DNA of 64,000 nucleotides from Roseivirga sp. UBA6061 (GTDB lineage Bacteria > Bacteroidota > Bacteroidia > Cytophagales > Cyclobacteriaceae), in NCBI GenBank assembly GCA_002427745.1, contig DIYF01000004.1, positions 1-64,000 of the forward strand. The letters are read 5' to 3'. Positions 43,885 to 51,226 of the stretch are shown here, one piece after another. Position numbers and translations under genes: made by a program. The notes under the pieces are model-generated. The model was not told where the DNA came from. It saw only the letters and a list, made by a program, of their open reading frames with translations, and searched no databases. The stretch's first letter is position 1, and each line of letters starts with the position of its first letter.

Positions 43885-45016
43885 TACTTAAGCCGGGCAG
43901 ACCCGGCCAGTATTTAAAGGCTCTTCTCCGGGTATTGGGCACGAAGCTTTCCACCTCTTTCAGTAAAATAGTTTCGTAAAGGTGAACCCAGTCTTTGAAG
44001 CGATTGTGTTCATTTTTTCTCGTGGAGAGGTAATTCAAAAAGGGCCCCAGCTCAAATCTGTCAGAGCTGATGCCGGCTCCTGCCTGTACGGCATCCAGGG
44101 CGTTGCAGGCTTGCTCGTACTGCTGTGCTACCGGTACCATCATTACGGGTTTGTCCAGGTACATGGCCTCACAGATAGATTCAAAGCCCGCAGTACTGAC
44201 ATAGCCCATACAGCCGGCCATCAGCTTCAGAAACTTCTGATCGTTTATATAATGAAAGGTAAGTCCCGGGCGGGGCGACCATTCCTCACCGTGGTTCTTG
44301 TTGTCCCAGAAGCAGTGGATTTTGATTTTCTTGTTCTTGTCATGCCACTGCATAAGGTCCTGCGCATACCCCTTGTTGACAACATAGGCAAGGAGATAGT
44401 CGCCTGTTTCCGGAGTGAGGTCAAAGATTTCTCTTCTCATGAGTGGCGGTGCAATTGTGAGTTTCTTTTTTGGAAAGGCGTAGTCCCGGAAAGAAAGCGC
44501 AATGGTACTGTGACTGTTCAGACCGGTGGCAAAATTGGTAAGTCTGAAGAGTTGTTTTTGCATAAAGCTGTGCAGGGCAAAGGGGAAATGCGGATGCCGG
44601 GCCAGGTACTGGTGTGCAATACTGATTCGCTTGACCCGCGGGTTAAATAGCGCGAAGTAGGCACCTCCCATCAGGTCGTAGAAATTGATCACAATTTGTG
44701 GCTGAGTTTCTTTGACTAGTCTGTGGATTTTCCTTAGCTCATGCACATACTTTGGCAGCGCAATCAAGTTATAGATGGCTGTTTTCCAAAGGTTGATAGA
44801 ACGACTGTTTTTGTCATAGTAAAAGTTCGGGCTTTGTATGTTGTGAACGACTGCTGAGGTTTTGGATGTAAAGTACCCGGGAACTTCTCTGCGTTTACAG
44901 GTGCCGATGGCAATAGCGACAACTTCATGTCCTGCCCGGTGAAGCATTTGCTCCATGGCCAGTGCCTGGGTCATATGGCCCCTGCCTTCACCCTGAACAA
45001 TGAATAATACTTTCAT
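43871..45016 (-). CDS. GT-B glycosyltransferase (MurG/GT28-like)
   Basis: A 381-residue cytoplasmic or membrane-associated glycosyltransferase. KVLFIVQGEGRGHMTQALAMEQ is the glycine-rich acceptor loop of GT-B enzymes, and GYVSTAGFESICEAMYLDKPVMMVPV is the nucleotide-sugar donor site. It lies 1 bp after an LpxH-like phosphoesterase gene on the same strand. The pairing suggests a glycolipid or lipid A-related pathway. The donor and acceptor cannot be told from sequence. Confidence 0.85.
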   Translation of the reverse strand: MKVLFIVQGEGRGHMTQALAMEQMLHRAGHEVVAIAIGTCKRREVPGYFTSKTSAVVHNIQSPNFYYDKNSRSINLWKTAIYNLIALPKYVHELRKIHRLVKETQPQIVINFYDLMGGAYFALFNPRVKRISIAHQYLARHPHFPFALHSFMQKQLFRLTNFATGLNSHSTIALSFRDYAFPKKKLTIAPPLMRREIFDLTPETGDYLLAYVVNKGYAQDLMQWHDKNKKIKIHCFWDNKNHGEEWSPRPGLTFHYINDQKFLKLMAGCMGYVSTAGFESICEAMYLDKPVMMVPVAQQYEQACNALDAVQAGAGISSDRFELGPFLNYLSTRKNEHNRFKDWVHLYETILLKEVESFVPNTRRRAFKYWPGLPGLSISNR

Positions 45017-45017
45017 A

Positions 45018-45884
45018 TCAAACTGCTTCAGATTGTGAGGGAAGGTTCAGTCCTGCGAAGTAGCCTTGCAAATCGATCGGGGTACCGGCCTCTGTCTCAT
45101 GCTGATCATCACTCAGACTGTCAGTGGTCATTGCAGGTTTGCTTTTTTGGGTTTCTGCATAGTACACCAGGCTCCATTCACCGTCATGGGTTTCTACCAG
45201 GGCTGTGAGAGATTCTACCCAGTCACCGGAGTTCAGGTATTGAATTCCGTCAATTTCTTTCATGGCCGGCTGGTGAATATGCCCGCAAATGATGCCATTA
45301 CAGTTCTTGTACCGGGCCATAGAGGCGAGCTGCTTCTCGTAATCCCCGATATACTTTACCGCCCTTTTTACTTTTGATTTTATTGCCTGCGAAAGAGAGT
45401 AATAGGGCAGCCCCTTCTTTTTTCTCCGGTAGTTGTACTGTCTGTTGAGCCAGAGCAGGAAAGTATAACCGGTATCTCCCAGCTTGGCAATCCATTTGAA
45501 CTGGGTGGTGATAGAGTCGAATACATCACCATGAACGATATAGTATTTTTTACCATGGGATTCATACACCATGTCACGCTGAATGGTGAGATTACCCATA
45601 GTGAATGGCAGGATCTGGTCCAGAAAATCATCGTGATTCCCACGGATGTAGGTCACCTTGGTACCGTCCTGCTCTATCATCTTAAGAATGCGCGTAAAGA
45701 AACGTGTATGTTTCCTTTTCCACTTTCCGGACTTCTTAAGTTGCCAGGCATCAATGATGTCTCCGTTGAGAATCAGGTTATCACATTTGTACTGTTTCAG
45801 GAATCTGACAAGCTCTCTTGACTTGGAGCCTTTAGTTCCGAGATGAACGTCTGATATGACGATAGTTTTACAAGTGTTCTTCAT
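45018..45884 (-). CDS. LpxH-like metallophosphoesterase
   Basis: A calcineurin-like phosphoesterase of 288 residues with all metal motifs: ISDVHLG, NGDIIDAW, RGNHDD, HGDVFD and GHIHQP. Related to UDP-2,3-diacylglucosamine diphosphatases. A second, more typical LpxH lies at 55466, so this one probably has another lipid-linked substrate, perhaps that of the coupled glycosyltransferase. ATG at 45884 is preferred to a TTG at 45905. The C-terminal tail (SDDQHETEAG) is acidic and likely disordered. Confidence 0.85.
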   Translation of the reverse strand: MKNTCKTIVISDVHLGTKGSKSRELVRFLKQYKCDNLILNGDIIDAWQLKKSGKWKRKHTRFFTRILKMIEQDGTKVTYIRGNHDDFLDQILPFTMGNLTIQRDMVYESHGKKYYIVHGDVFDSITTQFKWIAKLGDTGYTFLLWLNRQYNYRRKKKGLPYYSLSQAIKSKVKRAVKYIGDYEKQLASMARYKNCNGIICGHIHQPAMKEIDGIQYLNSGDWVESLTALVETHDGEWSLVYYAETQKSKPAMTTDSLSDDQHETEAGTPIDLQGYFAGLNLPSQSEAV

Positions 45885-45957
45885 AGGTGAGGGGGCTTTA
45901 GTCAATTAACAAAAGCATCATCACCTTACGATAAAGGCTATTTTATCTTAATGATAT

Positions 45958-45980
45958 AAAAAAAGGCACTTCATTGTGCC
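45958..45980 (-). terminator. Intrinsic terminator after acpP
   Basis: GGCAC and GTGCC around a 6-nt loop (45965-45980), followed on the minus strand by seven T (45964-45958). It lies 41 bp after the acyl carrier protein stop. Confidence 0.8.
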
Positions 45981-46020
45981 CGGGTAATTTTGACTTAATC
46001 TTAGAGAGAATAGGAAGATG

Positions 46021-46260
46021 TTATTCAGTAGTCTTTTCTTCTATATAGGAGACTGCCTGACCGAGGGTTTGCAATCTTTCTGCATCGCTGTCCGGAATTC
46101 TGATATTGAAGGTCTGCTCGAATTCCATAACAATCTCGGCATAGTCCAGAGAATCGATGCCCAGGTCTTTGATGAAGTTGGCATCAAGGGTAGCTTCTGT
46201 CGGGGCAATACCTATTTTTTCGACTAGTATTTGCGTTACGGTATCTTGGATGTCGCTCAT
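46021..46260 (-). CDS. acpP: Acyl carrier protein
   Basis: A 79-residue acidic helical protein with the GIDSLDYAEIVMEFE motif; Ser37 in DSL carries the phosphopantetheine. It delivers acyl chains in fatty acid or lipid synthesis. It stands alone, not next to fabF/fabD as is usual for the housekeeping gene, and is less acidic in the N-terminal part, so it may be an additional specialised ACP. It ends at a clear terminator. Confidence 0.9.
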   Translation of the reverse strand: MSDIQDTVTQILVEKIGIAPTEATLDANFIKDLGIDSLDYAEIVMEFEQTFNIRIPDSDAERLQTLGQAVSYIEEKTTE

Positions 46261-46310
46261 GGGGTGGTGATCGCTGGATTCGGTCGGAAGATAGTCGATT
46301 TAAATAAAAA

Positions 46311-47660
46311 TTAAAACCTCAGTGTAAATTCGGTTCCTTCATTCATAACCGATTTGACGCTTATAGCACCTCCGTGCTTTCTCATGATTTGCTTGGACAA
46401 ACTCAGCCCTATTCCTGACCCCTGCTTCTTGGTGGTAAAGAAGGGAATGAAGATTTTGCTAAGTGCTTCTTCGTCTATGCCTGATCCATTGTCTCTGATC
46501 ACGAGACAAGGACGATCATACTCGTTTTTAAAGACTTTGAGAATAATAAATTTCTCACCCGTGTTTTCTGCCAGGGCGTGAATAGCATTCTGGAGTATGT
46601 TGATCAATACCTGGTCAATCAATTCCTTATCCATATTGATCATCAGGTCTTTGGGCTTGATATCCAGATGCAGCTTTATGCCTTTGTTTTCAAGCTCGTG
46701 ATTGAGCAGAATGAAGATATGATCCAGCACCTTGCTGATGGACTCTTCGGCCAGTTTGGGTTCTGGAATCCGGGTGAGGTTTCTGAAGTCTGATACAAAC
46801 CGTATGAGTCCCTCACTTCTCCGTTGAATAGTTTGTACCGCCAGGTGCACATCTTCAAGATCTTCCGGATCTATATGCCTTTCCTCCTTCAGGTGCTCTA
46901 CCAGCTCGCCATCTACCGTGGCAGCCAGAGATGAGATGGGGGTCACAGAATTCATAATCTCATGGGTAAGTACCCTGATAAGATTTTGCCAGGCATCCAT
47001 CTCCTTTTCTTCCAGCTCTGACTGGATATTCTGTATGGAAACCAGCTTGAATTCTTCACCTCGCAGCACGAGCTCTATCACATAAATAGAAAGTTGTACT
47101 CGGGTACCCTCCCGGGTAAATTCAATCAGATCACTTCCTCCTGTTTTCAGCTTGATCAGTGACTCTACGAGTTTGGGGCTTACCTTACTGAGCTCAAAAA
47201 TGCTGTTGATAGAATCGATCCCTATCAGTTTTTTGGCTGAGCTGTTGATGATCTGTATTTCCCCCAGTTTATTAAAGGTGATAAGCCCGATCCCGACATG
47301 CTGTACAATGGTTCGGAAGTAGTGATAGTTGGCTTCCTTATCTGCTCTGATTTCCCTGAACTTCTTGATTACCTTGTTAAACTCTGCATAGAGTGCATCC
47401 ATGGAAGAGCCCCGGCCCCGTGTAGGGTAGGTGGTGGTGAAATCATCATACTTAATAGAGCTCAGAAAGCCGGCTATCTCGCGATTGGTTCTGTCCAGTA
47501 AGCGAATCAGCAGGTAGGTCTGTAATAGTATGAATACCACCAGAAAGACGGTATTTACCGGGTTGGGCGCTTCAAATATGACATAAGAGAGCACAATGAT
47601 ACTGGCCACTAACAGTATCACCCGGAAAAAAATAATCAGCTTTAAATTCTTAAAGCCCAT
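46311..47660 (-). CDS. NtrY-like sensor histidine kinase
   Basis: A 449-residue membrane kinase. Two TM segments (10-28, 36-54), a HAMP-like linker, a PAS domain (about 110-215, IGLITFNKLGEIQIIN), a His-kinase core with phosphorylated His233 (LTHEIMNSVTPIS) and an ATPase domain with ILQNAIHA, DNGSGI and GSGIGLSLS. Its start lies inside the last 11 bp of the response-regulator gene, so the pair is translationally coupled. Almost no periplasmic domain is present, so the signal is probably membrane-borne or cytoplasmic. It is predicted to control the adjacent efflux genes. Confidence 0.92.
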   Translation of the reverse strand: MGFKNLKLIIFFRVILLVASIIVLSYVIFEAPNPVNTVFLVVFILLQTYLLIRLLDRTNREIAGFLSSIKYDDFTTTYPTRGRGSSMDALYAEFNKVIKKFREIRADKEANYHYFRTIVQHVGIGLITFNKLGEIQIINSSAKKLIGIDSINSIFELSKVSPKLVESLIKLKTGGSDLIEFTREGTRVQLSIYVIELVLRGEEFKLVSIQNIQSELEEKEMDAWQNLIRVLTHEIMNSVTPISSLAATVDGELVEHLKEERHIDPEDLEDVHLAVQTIQRRSEGLIRFVSDFRNLTRIPEPKLAEESISKVLDHIFILLNHELENKGIKLHLDIKPKDLMINMDKELIDQVLINILQNAIHALAENTGEKFIILKVFKNEYDRPCLVIRDNGSGIDEEALSKIFIPFFTTKKQGSGIGLSLSKQIMRKHGGAISVKSVMNEGTEFTLRF

Positions 47661-49026
47661 GCTTTTCTAATCTTCTGTAGAGCGAAGCACGCGTGAGGCC
47701 CAGCTCCTTGGCAGCTTTGGAGATATTGCCGGAGTGCTTGTTGATAGCTTTGGTGATCACGTTCTTTTCTACTTCATCCAGGTTGAAGTTATCGACTGCA
47801 TCATTGTTACTGTCTACTTTTTGTACCAGGAAGAAGAAGTCGTCAGGAGCCAGGGTATTGCCTTCGCTCATGATGATGGCGCGCTCTATGGCATGCTGCA
47901 GCTCGCGAATATTACCAGGCCAGCTATACTTCTGTAATTTCTTATAAGTAGCAGCCGCTACTTTTTTCGGTGGTTTTCTGTATTTCTCGCAATACACTTT
48001 TACAAAGTGATCTGTGAGCTGGAAGATGTCGTCCTGTCTTTCTCTTAAGGGAGGCAGGTGTATCTCTACGGTGTTGATCCGGTAAAGCAAATCCTGCCTG
48101 AAGGTGTTTTCGGCCACCATATCATATACAGGCATGTTGGTTGCACAAATCAGCCTTATGTCAATCGGTACTGATTTGTTGGACCCGATACGTGTCACTT
48201 CACGCCTCTGTATGGCGGTAAGTAGTTTGGACTGAAGAGGCATGCTGAGGTTGCCTATCTCATCCAGAAAGAGAGATCCGCCAGAAGCGACTTCAAAGCG
48301 CCCGGCTCTGTCTTCTTTGGCGTCTGTAAAAGCTCCCTTCTTATGTCCGAAAAGCTCACTTTCAAACAGGGTTTCTGTGATCGCTCCCATATCCACACCT
48401 ACAAAAACATTGTCTTTGCGCAGTGAGCGCTGATGGATGGCCCGGGATACCAGTTCTTTACCTGTACCGTTTTCTCCCAGGATCAACACATTGGCGTCAG
48501 TACCGGCTACTTTATCTATAATGGAAAAGACATTCTGCATGGCAGGGGAGTCTCCGATAATGTCTTTGAAAGGCTTATTGATATCTGCCTCCAATTGCTT
48601 CTTCGCATTCTTCAGCTTGTCTACTTCTTTGTAAGACTGCTTCAGTTTGATGGCTGCTGAGAGGGTGGCAATGAGTTTTTCGTTTTGCCAGGGTTTTAAA
48701 ACAAAATCCGTAGCGCCTTCTTTCAGTGCCTGTACTGCCATCTCCACATCACCAAATGCCGTGATCAGAATAACAACAGCCGAGGGGTCTGCTTCGAGAA
48801 TCTGTTGAAGCCAATAAAATCCTTCTTTACCACTGGTAATATCCTTACTGAAGTTCATATCCAGCAGAATCACGTCATAGGTCCCGTTGTTCATTAAGAA
48901 GGGAATCTTCTTCGGGTTTTTCTCGATAATTACCTCTTTGGCGTGCTTCTTTAAAAGGAGTTTAGCAGCGATTAATACGTCTTCATCATCATCAATGATG
49001 AGAATTTTACCTAATTCTTTATCCAC
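47650..49026 (-). CDS. NtrC-family sigma-54 response regulator
   Basis: A 458-residue response regulator starting at GTG (no in-frame ATG precedes it). Receiver domain with Asp56 (LLDMNF), AAA+ domain with Walker A GENGTGK (184-190) and the sigma-54 contact loop GAFTDA (231-236, canonical GAFTGA), arginine finger region NIRELQHAIERAIIMS, and a Fis-type HTH at 435-458 (NISKAAKELGLTRASLYRRLEKHGL). It opens sigma-54 promoters by ATP hydrolysis. It is divergent from the adaptor genes, whose upstream regions carry -24/-12 elements and phased GTTC repeats. GTTC repeats and a TGGCAC on the minus strand (49076-49071) also lie before this gene, suggesting autoregulation. Confidence 0.93.
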   Translation of the reverse strand: MDKELGKILIIDDDEDVLIAAKLLLKKHAKEVIIEKNPKKIPFLMNNGTYDVILLDMNFSKDITSGKEGFYWLQQILEADPSAVVILITAFGDVEMAVQALKEGATDFVLKPWQNEKLIATLSAAIKLKQSYKEVDKLKNAKKQLEADINKPFKDIIGDSPAMQNVFSIIDKVAGTDANVLILGENGTGKELVSRAIHQRSLRKDNVFVGVDMGAITETLFESELFGHKKGAFTDAKEDRAGRFEVASGGSLFLDEIGNLSMPLQSKLLTAIQRREVTRIGSNKSVPIDIRLICATNMPVYDMVAENTFRQDLLYRINTVEIHLPPLRERQDDIFQLTDHFVKVYCEKYRKPPKKVAAATYKKLQKYSWPGNIRELQHAIERAIIMSEGNTLAPDDFFFLVQKVDSNNDAVDNFNLDEVEKNVITKAINKHSGNISKAAKELGLTRASLYRRLEKHGL

Positions 49027-49120
49027 GAAAAATGTGTTTTAAAACAACTGTGCGATAGCGTACCTAAATAGTGCCAATCTCATAATTGTCAGTAAATCAA
49101 TGAATTACACTCGGTTGGTT

Positions 49121-49134
49121 GTTCGCAATCGTTC
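49121..49134. promoter_or_regulatory. GTTC pair, probable activator site near ntrC
   Basis: GTTC at 49121 and 49131, exactly 10 bp apart, in the same TCGTTCAAA/GTTCGC context as the arrays before both adaptor genes. It lies about 95 bp before the regulator start. Confidence 0.45.
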
Positions 49135-49305
49135 AAAATGTGTAACGATTTCGGACAGTAATATAAGAGAAAAAACATTAAGGAACTTCATGAAACTATC
49201 GAGATGGTTTTTAATTCCGTTCTGGTATCTGATGTGAGATAGCTGTATCTACAGGTGTTTGCTAACCTCCTGACAAAAAAAAGAGCAATTTTAGAGAGCC
49301 AGCGT

Positions 49306-49335
49306 TTTGTAAAAGTTAAAGAAGTGTTATATTGC
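49306..49335 (+). promoter_or_regulatory. Candidate promoter of small RNA
   Basis: TTTG (49306-49309), 18 bp, then TATATTGC (49328-49335), close to the Bacteroidota TTTG-N19-TAnnTTTG consensus. It would start transcription near 49341, just before two hairpins. Confidence 0.35.
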
Positions 49336-49340
49336 ACACG

Positions 49341-49426
49341 TTGTTTTGAATTAATTTAGACATTAATTCAGATATTTTGAGTTTTTGACCTTTGGGCTCG
49401 GTTCTGACCAAACCGAGCCTTTTTTT
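49341..49426 (+). ncRNA. Candidate small RNA between ntrC-like gene and adaptor
   Basis: About 86 nt with a perfect hairpin GAATTAAT/ATTAATTC (49348-49369) followed by an intrinsic terminator (49395-49426). No plus-strand coding frame precedes the terminator, so the terminator needs another reason to exist. No known RNA family recognised. It could also be the 5' leader end of a short transcript or the terminator of an unseen small ORF. Confidence 0.45.
49395..49426 (+). terminator. Strong intrinsic terminator with no upstream gene
   Basis: GGCTCGGTT (49395-49403), 7-nt loop, AACCGAGCC (49411-49419), then seven T. A perfect 9-bp GC-rich stem. The gene before it on the left runs the other way. 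Confidence 0.9.
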
Positions 49427-49450
49427 ATGCTCAAAAGCTTCCTTACGGTT

Positions 49451-49475
49451 GTTCATTAACGTTCATTTTTTGAAC
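49451..49475 (+). promoter_or_regulatory. Phased GTTC array upstream of adaptor copy 1
   Basis: GTTC at 49451 and 49461 (10 bp apart), and CGTTCA-TTTTT-TGAACG (49460-49476) is a perfect inverted repeat. It lies about 80-100 bp before the -24/-12 element, the usual place for an NtrC-type activator. Confidence 0.55.
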
Positions 49476-49551
49476 GGAATAAATACACTCCCCCTTTATT
49501 GATTTTACTAGTGAATTATTTAAGTGCCTGATATTCAGTGTTTTGATTTTG

Positions 49552-49567
49552 TGGCATTCTTGTTGGC
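49552..49567 (+). promoter_or_regulatory. Sigma-54 promoter of adaptor copy 1
   Basis: TGGCAT-TCTTG-TTGGC, GG at -24 (49553-49554) and GG at the -12 position (49565-49566), 10 bp between. Consensus is TGGCAC-N5-TTGC. The predicted start lies about 25 bp before the ATG at 49602. The same element is conserved before copy 2. Confidence 0.65.
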
Positions 49568-49601
49568 ATGCCTGGGTCGGACTAGAAATCAAAACAACAC
49601 C

Positions 49602-50855
49602 ATGGATCGAAAAATCAAAAAGAAAATCTGGACCCCGAAGCGCATATTCACCATACTGGGTGGAGCGGGGATTGTTGCGCTTATGTTATCAGTCTTTGTT
49701 TTTTCAGATAAAGGCAAGAGTCTCAGGGTAGACAAGGATAAGATTAGTATTGAGTCGGTGACTCAGGGAGCTTTTCAGGAGTTCATTCCTACAGAAGGTA
49801 CTGTTCAGCCGAAAACCACCATCTTTCTGGATGCTGTAGTTGGAGGAAATGTAGAACAGAGGTTCCTGGAAGGAGGTGTTCAGGTACAGGCCGGAGATAC
49901 GATTCTGAAGCTGGAAAACAGTGAGATTCAATTGAGCTATATCCGGGAGCAGACTCAGACGAACAGACTGAGGAATGATATTGAGAATACCAACAATTCT
50001 CTGGAGCAGGCTTTGTTCAATTCCAGGAACGCGGTAATTGCCCTGGGCTATGATATTGATGCGGCTGAAGACCTGTATAAAAGGAATCAGGTTTTGTGGA
50101 AAGAAAAGGTGATTTCGGAACAGGAGTACCTTAATTCCAAAAGAGCTTATGACCGGTTAATTGCTTCGAAGGATAATATCATAAGGCAGATGGAGTTTGA
50201 CTCTATTAATGCGGCCACTACCATTAAGCAAAATAAGCTACGCCTGGTCACCTCAGAGGAAAGTCTGGAGATAGTTAAAGGCAGGTTGAACAGTCTTTGG
50301 GTGACGGCTCCTATCTCCGGTCTGTTGTCTACTGTAAATGTAGAGTTGGGGCAGCGGGTTGGTCAGGGCCAGACTATTGCCCAGATAGATGATGTCAATG
50401 GGTTTAAGATTAATGCCAGGGTGGATCAACACTATTTGCCAAGAGTCTACGAAGGACTGAGAGGAAGCTTCGACTTCGATAATGGTACGTATAATCTCGT
50501 CATAAGAAAGAAGTTTCCCGAAATCATTAACGGACAGTTTGTAGTGGAAATGCTATTTGAAGGAGACGTACCGGAGAATATCAGAAGAGGGCAGACGATC
50601 TCTATCCGCTTACAACTCAGCGAAGAACGTCAGGCGGTAATGATACCCCGGGGCAGCTTCTTTCAGACGACCGGGGGCAACTGGATATTTGTGCTGGACG
50701 AGTCGGAGGAGTTTGCCGTAAGACGCAATATCAGAATTGGCAATCAAAATACGAGGCAGTATGAGGTGCTTGAAGGTTTGCAGCCGGGAGAAAAGGTCAT
50801 TGTTTCATCTTATGATGGCTATGAAGACAAGGACAGGCTTATCATTCAGAAGTAG
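49602..50855 (+). CDS. Periplasmic adaptor protein (HlyD/MacA type), copy 1
   Basis: A 417-residue membrane-fusion protein: a basic cytoplasmic start, one TM (about 17-36), lipoyl half-motif, a long coiled-coil hairpin (about 105-230, NRLRNDIENTNNSLEQAL), second lipoyl half (LWVTAPISGLLSTVNVELGQRVGQGQ) and beta-barrel/membrane-proximal domains. It links an inner-membrane exporter to a TolC channel. ATG at 49602 is preferred over the GTG at 49524 that would run through the promoter. It is about 87% identical to copy 2 (51227) and has no exporter genes directly behind it. Regulated probably by the divergent NtrC-like activator. Confidence 0.9.
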   Translation: MDRKIKKKIWTPKRIFTILGGAGIVALMLSVFVFSDKGKSLRVDKDKISIESVTQGAFQEFIPTEGTVQPKTTIFLDAVVGGNVEQRFLEGGVQVQAGDTILKLENSEIQLSYIREQTQTNRLRNDIENTNNSLEQALFNSRNAVIALGYDIDAAEDLYKRNQVLWKEKVISEQEYLNSKRAYDRLIASKDNIIRQMEFDSINAATTIKQNKLRLVTSEESLEIVKGRLNSLWVTAPISGLLSTVNVELGQRVGQGQTIAQIDDVNGFKINARVDQHYLPRVYEGLRGSFDFDNGTYNLVIRKKFPEIINGQFVVEMLFEGDVPENIRRGQTISIRLQLSEERQAVMIPRGSFFQTTGGNWIFVLDESEEFAVRRNIRIGNQNTRQYEVLEGLQPGEKVIVSSYDGYEDKDRLIIQK

Positions 50856-51063
50856 CAGGAATTAGCTGGCAAAGGCTACGGACTTACCTCTCAAAGATCA
50901 GAGCAGATTTTTGGGAGGTATTTTCGTTAACAGGCACTCTGGTATTGCGTGTTGAACCCATATGACTAAGTGCGTTGAACATGGCAAAGGGACACGAGGC
51001 TGCACGAGTTCTGAACGGATACGGAAAGTGCTGGTTGAGGATAGTTGTTTTAACATGAAAAGT

Positions 51064-51098
51064 GTTCGAAAGTGTTCATTATCGTTCAATTCTTGTTC
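51064..51098 (+). promoter_or_regulatory. Phased GTTC array upstream of adaptor copy 2
   Basis: GTTC at 51064, 51074, 51084 (exact 10-bp steps) and 51095. It lies about 80-110 bp upstream of the -24/-12 element, at the same distance as in copy 1. Confidence 0.6.
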
Positions 51099-51174
51099 TA
51101 ATTTTGTACACTTCGCCTAATGCTGGAATGTCTTATTTTTTGTTAAGTTGCTGTAATTCAACTGGTTGTAATTG

Positions 51175-51189
51175 TGGCACTCTTGTTGA
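51175..51189 (+). promoter_or_regulatory. Sigma-54 promoter of adaptor copy 2 operon
   Basis: TGGCAC-TCTTG-TTGA: a perfect -24 box and a -12 box with TTGA for TTGC. It shares TGTGGCA and TCTTGTTG with the copy 1 promoter. The start codon is 37 bp downstream. Confidence 0.65.
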
Positions 51190-51226
51190 GTAAGGCTGTT
51201 CGGACTAGAAAACACCACACAATACA

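Larger units (their letters stand above)
50856..51226. other. Intergenic region between adaptor copies
   Basis: 371 bp. The first 200 bp hold nothing I recognise and no terminator for copy 1. The rest carries the GTTC array, the -24/-12 element and the start of copy 2. Sequence matching the copy 1 upstream region begins around the promoter (GTGGCAYTCTTGTTG...CGGACTAGAAA). Confidence 0.6.

Noticed and set aside
43982..44650. 222-codon open frame opposite the glycosyltransferase
   Set aside because: Complete overlap with a gene that has clear GT-B motifs; no homology pattern in the antisense peptide.
50898..51089. 63-codon minus-strand frame between adaptor copies
   Set aside because: It overlaps the GTTC array, has no hydrophobic or domain pattern, and has no promoter or terminator of its own.
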